This document shows positions 5,113 to 7,079 of a stretch of 7,079 nucleotides of DNA, piece by piece. A program made the translations under genes and the position numbers. The notes beneath the pieces are model-generated. The model was given only the letters and a program-made list of their open reading frames with translations, did no database searches and was not told the DNA's origin. Position 1 is the first letter of the stretch; each line of letters begins with the position of its first letter. This DNA is from DASTRU01 sp035761045 (GTDB taxonomy: Bacteria > Pseudomonadota > Gammaproteobacteria > Burkholderiales > Burkholderiaceae_E): positions 1 through 7,079 of the forward strand of contig DASTRU010000232.1 of assembly GCA_035761045.1 (NCBI GenBank), given 5' to 3'.

Positions 5113-6419
5113 AACCGATACGCATTGGCCTACTCGGCCTGGGTACCGTCGGGGGCGGTACCTTCAAAGTCTTGCAACGCAATCAAGAGGAAATTACTCG
5201 ACGCGCGGGGCGGGGCATTGAAATTAAAACGATCGCGGTTCGCAATTTGGCGAGGGCGCGTCAATTGGTCGGCAATACCGCGACCGTGACGACCGATCCG
5301 CTGCAAGTGGTGAACGATCCGGACATCGAGATCGTCGTCGAACTCATCGGCGGATACGAGCTGACCAAAGACTTAGTACTGCGCGCGATCGCCAATGGCA
5401 AGCACGTGGTCACCGCGAACAAAGCCTTGCTCGCGGTTCATGGCAACGAGATTTTCGCGGCCGCGCATGCCAAGGGCGTGATGGTGGCGTTCGAAGCGGC
5501 GGTGGCGGGCGGTATTCCCGTCATCAAGGCGCTGCGCGAAGGCTTGACGGCGAACCGCATTCAATGGATCGCCGGCATCATCAACGGCACGACGAATTTC
5601 ATTTTGTCGGAGATGCGCTCCAAGGGCCTTGCGTTCGACACCGTGCTCGCGCAAGCGCAACAGCTTGGGTATGCGGAGGCCGATCCGACGTTCGACATCG
5701 AAGGCGTGGACGCCGCGCATAAGCTCACCATCATGAGCGCGATCGCGTTTGGCATTCCGGTGCAGTTTGACCGCGCGCATGTCGAAGGCATTACCAAGCT
5801 CACGCCACAAGACATTCGGTATGCCGAGGAACTGGGTTATCGCATCAAGCTGCTGGGCATTACACGCCGCACGCCGCATGGCATCGAGTTACGCGTGCAT
5901 CCCACCCTCGTGCCCGCCAAGCGTTTGATCGCCAATGTCGAAGGCGCGATGAACGCGGTGCTCGTTAAAGGCGATGCGGTGGGCGTGACCTTGTATTACG
6001 GCCCTGGCGCGGGCAGCGAACCCACCGCGTCGGCCGTCATCGCCGACTTAGTCGATGTCACGCGCCTCGCCACCGCCGACCCGGAAAACCGCGTGCCGCA
6101 TCTAGCGTTTCAAGCCGACTCGTTGGCCGATACGCCGATTCTCCCGCTTGGCGAAGTCGAGACGAGTTATTACTTGCGCATGCGCGTGGCCGATCAACCC
6201 GGCGTGCTTGCCGACATCACGCGCATCATGGCCGACGCGTCCATCTCGATCGACGCCATGCTGCAAAAAGAGCCCGAGGAGGGCGAGCGTCAGGCCGACA
6301 TCATCATCCTCACGCATCAAACGCTTGAGAAGAACGTGGACCGCGCGTTGGCTCGCATCGAAGCCTTACCCACGGTGGTGGGCCGCGTGACGCGGATTCG
6401 GCAAGAAGATTTGAATTAA
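5109..6419 (+). CDS. hom: Homoserine dehydrogenase (monofunctional, ACT-domain)
   Basis: A 436-residue homoserine dehydrogenase that reduces aspartate semialdehyde to homoserine with NAD(P)H, the branch point to threonine and methionine. The order is an N-terminal Rossmann domain with G-L-G-T-V-G at 10-15; VTANKALLA, whose K105 is a likely catalytic lysine; the GIINGTTNFIL strand (156-165); the signature region AEADPTFDIEGVDAAHK, with acidic D201 and K205 matching the catalytic Asp/Lys of the yeast enzyme; and a C-terminal ACT domain (about 354-428, beginning YYLRMRVADQPGVLADITR). The ACT domain is typical of threonine feedback inhibition. There is no aspartokinase domain, unlike E. coli ThrA. 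In-frame TTG codons at 5085 and 5091 would lengthen the protein, but the ATG at 5109 gives the standard MKPIRIGLLGLG start. No clear Shine-Dalgarno precedes it. thrC starts 6 bases after the stop, so the two are almost certainly co-transcribed. Confidence 0.95.
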   Translation: MKPIRIGLLGLGTVGGGTFKVLQRNQEEITRRAGRGIEIKTIAVRNLARARQLVGNTATVTTDPLQVVNDPDIEIVVELIGGYELTKDLVLRAIANGKHVVTANKALLAVHGNEIFAAAHAKGVMVAFEAAVAGGIPVIKALREGLTANRIQWIAGIINGTTNFILSEMRSKGLAFDTVLAQAQQLGYAEADPTFDIEGVDAAHKLTIMSAIAFGIPVQFDRAHVEGITKLTPQDIRYAEELGYRIKLLGITRRTPHGIELRVHPTLVPAKRLIANVEGAMNAVLVKGDAVGVTLYYGPGAGSEPTASAVIADLVDVTRLATADPENRVPHLAFQADSLADTPILPLGEVETSYYLRMRVADQPGVLADITRIMADASISIDAMLQKEPEEGERQADIIILTHQTLEKNVDRALARIEALPTVVGRVTRIRQEDLN

Positions 6420-6425
6420 CTCGAC

Positions 6426-7079
6426 ATGCGCTACGTATCCACTCGCGGCGCCGCGCACGACGCGCCGCGCCGCTTCCTAGACATCTTGCTTGCAGGCTTA
6501 GCCGATGACGGCGGCTTGTATTTGCCGTTGGAATATCCGCGCTTATCGCGGCAAGAACTTGATCGTTGGCGCGGCTTGTCGTATGCCGACCTCGCGTTTG
6601 AAGTGCTGTCGCGTTTCGCCGACGACATCGCGCCCGACACCTTGCGCGCGCTGTGCCGCGCGACCTATACCGCCGAGCGTTATCGCCACGCACGCGAAGG
6701 CGAAGACGCGCGCGACGTCACGCCATTACGCGCGCTAGGCGACGAGGGCGGCGCAACGCTTGCGTTACTCGGCCTGTCCAACGGCCCAACGCTCGCTTTC
6801 AAAGACATGGCGATGCAATTGCTCGGCGCGTTGTTCGAGCATGCGTTGTCGCTCACGAATAGCGAGCTCAACATCCTCGGCGCCACCTCGGGCGACACGG
6901 GCAGCGCGGCCGAATATGCGATGCGTGGCCGACGTGGCATTAGCGTTTTCATGCTCTCGCCGCACGGCCGCATGAGCGCGTTTCAACGCGCGCAAATGTT
7001 TAGCTTGCAAGACCGCAACATTCACAACCTGGCGGTCGAAGGCGTGTTCGACGATTGCCAAGACATCGTCAAGGCCGTG
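6426..7079 (+). CDS. thrC: Threonine synthase, N-terminal 218 residues (3' end outside window)
   Basis: The frame is open from the ATG at 6426 to the window edge, 218 whole codons of a protein that should be about 470-480 residues in this family. Threonine synthase is a PLP enzyme that converts O-phosphohomoserine to threonine. The fragment opens MRYVSTRG, followed by the family-typical N-terminal D-D-G-G-L-Y-L-P (27-34). The PLP lysine is K126 in GPTLAFKDMAMQ, and the glycine/threonine-rich cofactor phosphate loop follows as LGATSGDTGSAA (151-162). The sequence breaks off after the EGVFDDCQDIVKAV segment, well before the C-terminal half. The gene follows hom by 6 bases, too short for a separate promoter, so it depends on the hom transcript. 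No strong Shine-Dalgarno is visible; AGAAGA near 6405 is a poor candidate. Confidence 0.94.
   Translation, partial: MRYVSTRGAAHDAPRRFLDILLAGLADDGGLYLPLEYPRLSRQELDRWRGLSYADLAFEVLSRFADDIAPDTLRALCRATYTAERYRHAREGEDARDVTPLRALGDEGGATLALLGLSNGPTLAFKDMAMQLLGALFEHALSLTNSELNILGATSGDTGSAAEYAMRGRRGISVFMLSPHGRMSAFQRAQMFSLQDRNIHNLAVEGVFDDCQDIVKAV

Noticed and set aside
1..7079. CRISPR arrays, tRNA or rRNA genes, insertion sequences, phage genes, toxin-antitoxin pairs
   Set aside because: No regularly spaced repeats, cloverleaf genes, transposase motifs or terminal inverted repeats were seen. The PIN domain belongs to a PIN-PhoH fusion with no antitoxin-like neighbour, so a VapC-type toxin call is not supported.

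Overview
The window looks like core chromosome of a betaproteobacterium (Burkholderiales-like). It is GC-rich (high fifties per cent by eye), its coding regions are dense and tightly spaced, and every recognisable protein has a proteobacterial character. From family knowledge, a peroxiredoxin / Mth938-domain / alanine aminotransferase / homoserine dehydrogenase / threonine synthase order beside a PIN-PhoH gene is a familiar betaproteobacterial neighbourhood. I see no tRNA, rRNA, insertion sequence, CRISPR array, phage gene or sign of recent transfer.

Layout. (1) Bases 1-779, plus strand: the 3' part of a bacterioferritin gene (iron storage), then a small DUF456 membrane protein 23 bases downstream, closed by a hairpin at 792-817. 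(2) Bases 826-3635, minus strand: read in transcription order, an Mth938/DUF498-domain protein, a Bcp/PrxQ-type peroxiredoxin 9 bases further on, a 254-base gap with a strong intrinsic terminator, and a PIN-PhoH ATPase. PhoH converges on the DUF456 gene. (3) Bases 3636-3811: a divergent promoter region. (4) Bases 3812-7079, plus strand: alaC, hom and the first 218 codons of thrC, running off the window end.

How the genes work together. hom and thrC are two of the three steps from aspartate semialdehyde to threonine (homoserine kinase, thrB, is not in the window). alaC makes alanine from pyruvate, so the plus-strand cluster is an amino-acid biosynthesis unit. The peroxiredoxin removes peroxides and bacterioferritin stores iron, but they lie in separate transcription units and nothing here shows joint control. 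PhoH is probably an RNA-directed ATPase/nuclease.

The most interesting local structure is the alaC-hom junction. A 33-codon open frame begins on an ATGA overlap with the alaC stop and ends on an ATGA overlap with the preferred hom start, and it contains a GC-rich hairpin followed by a T-rich tract. This may be a translational-coupling or polarity device, or coincidence. Other points are the intrinsic terminator ending only 46 bases before phoH, a bacterioferritin with Thr at a ferroxidase-ligand position, a peroxiredoxin without the usual resolving cysteine, and an apparent excess of the palindrome CGATCG. I found no convincing undescribed multi-gene system.
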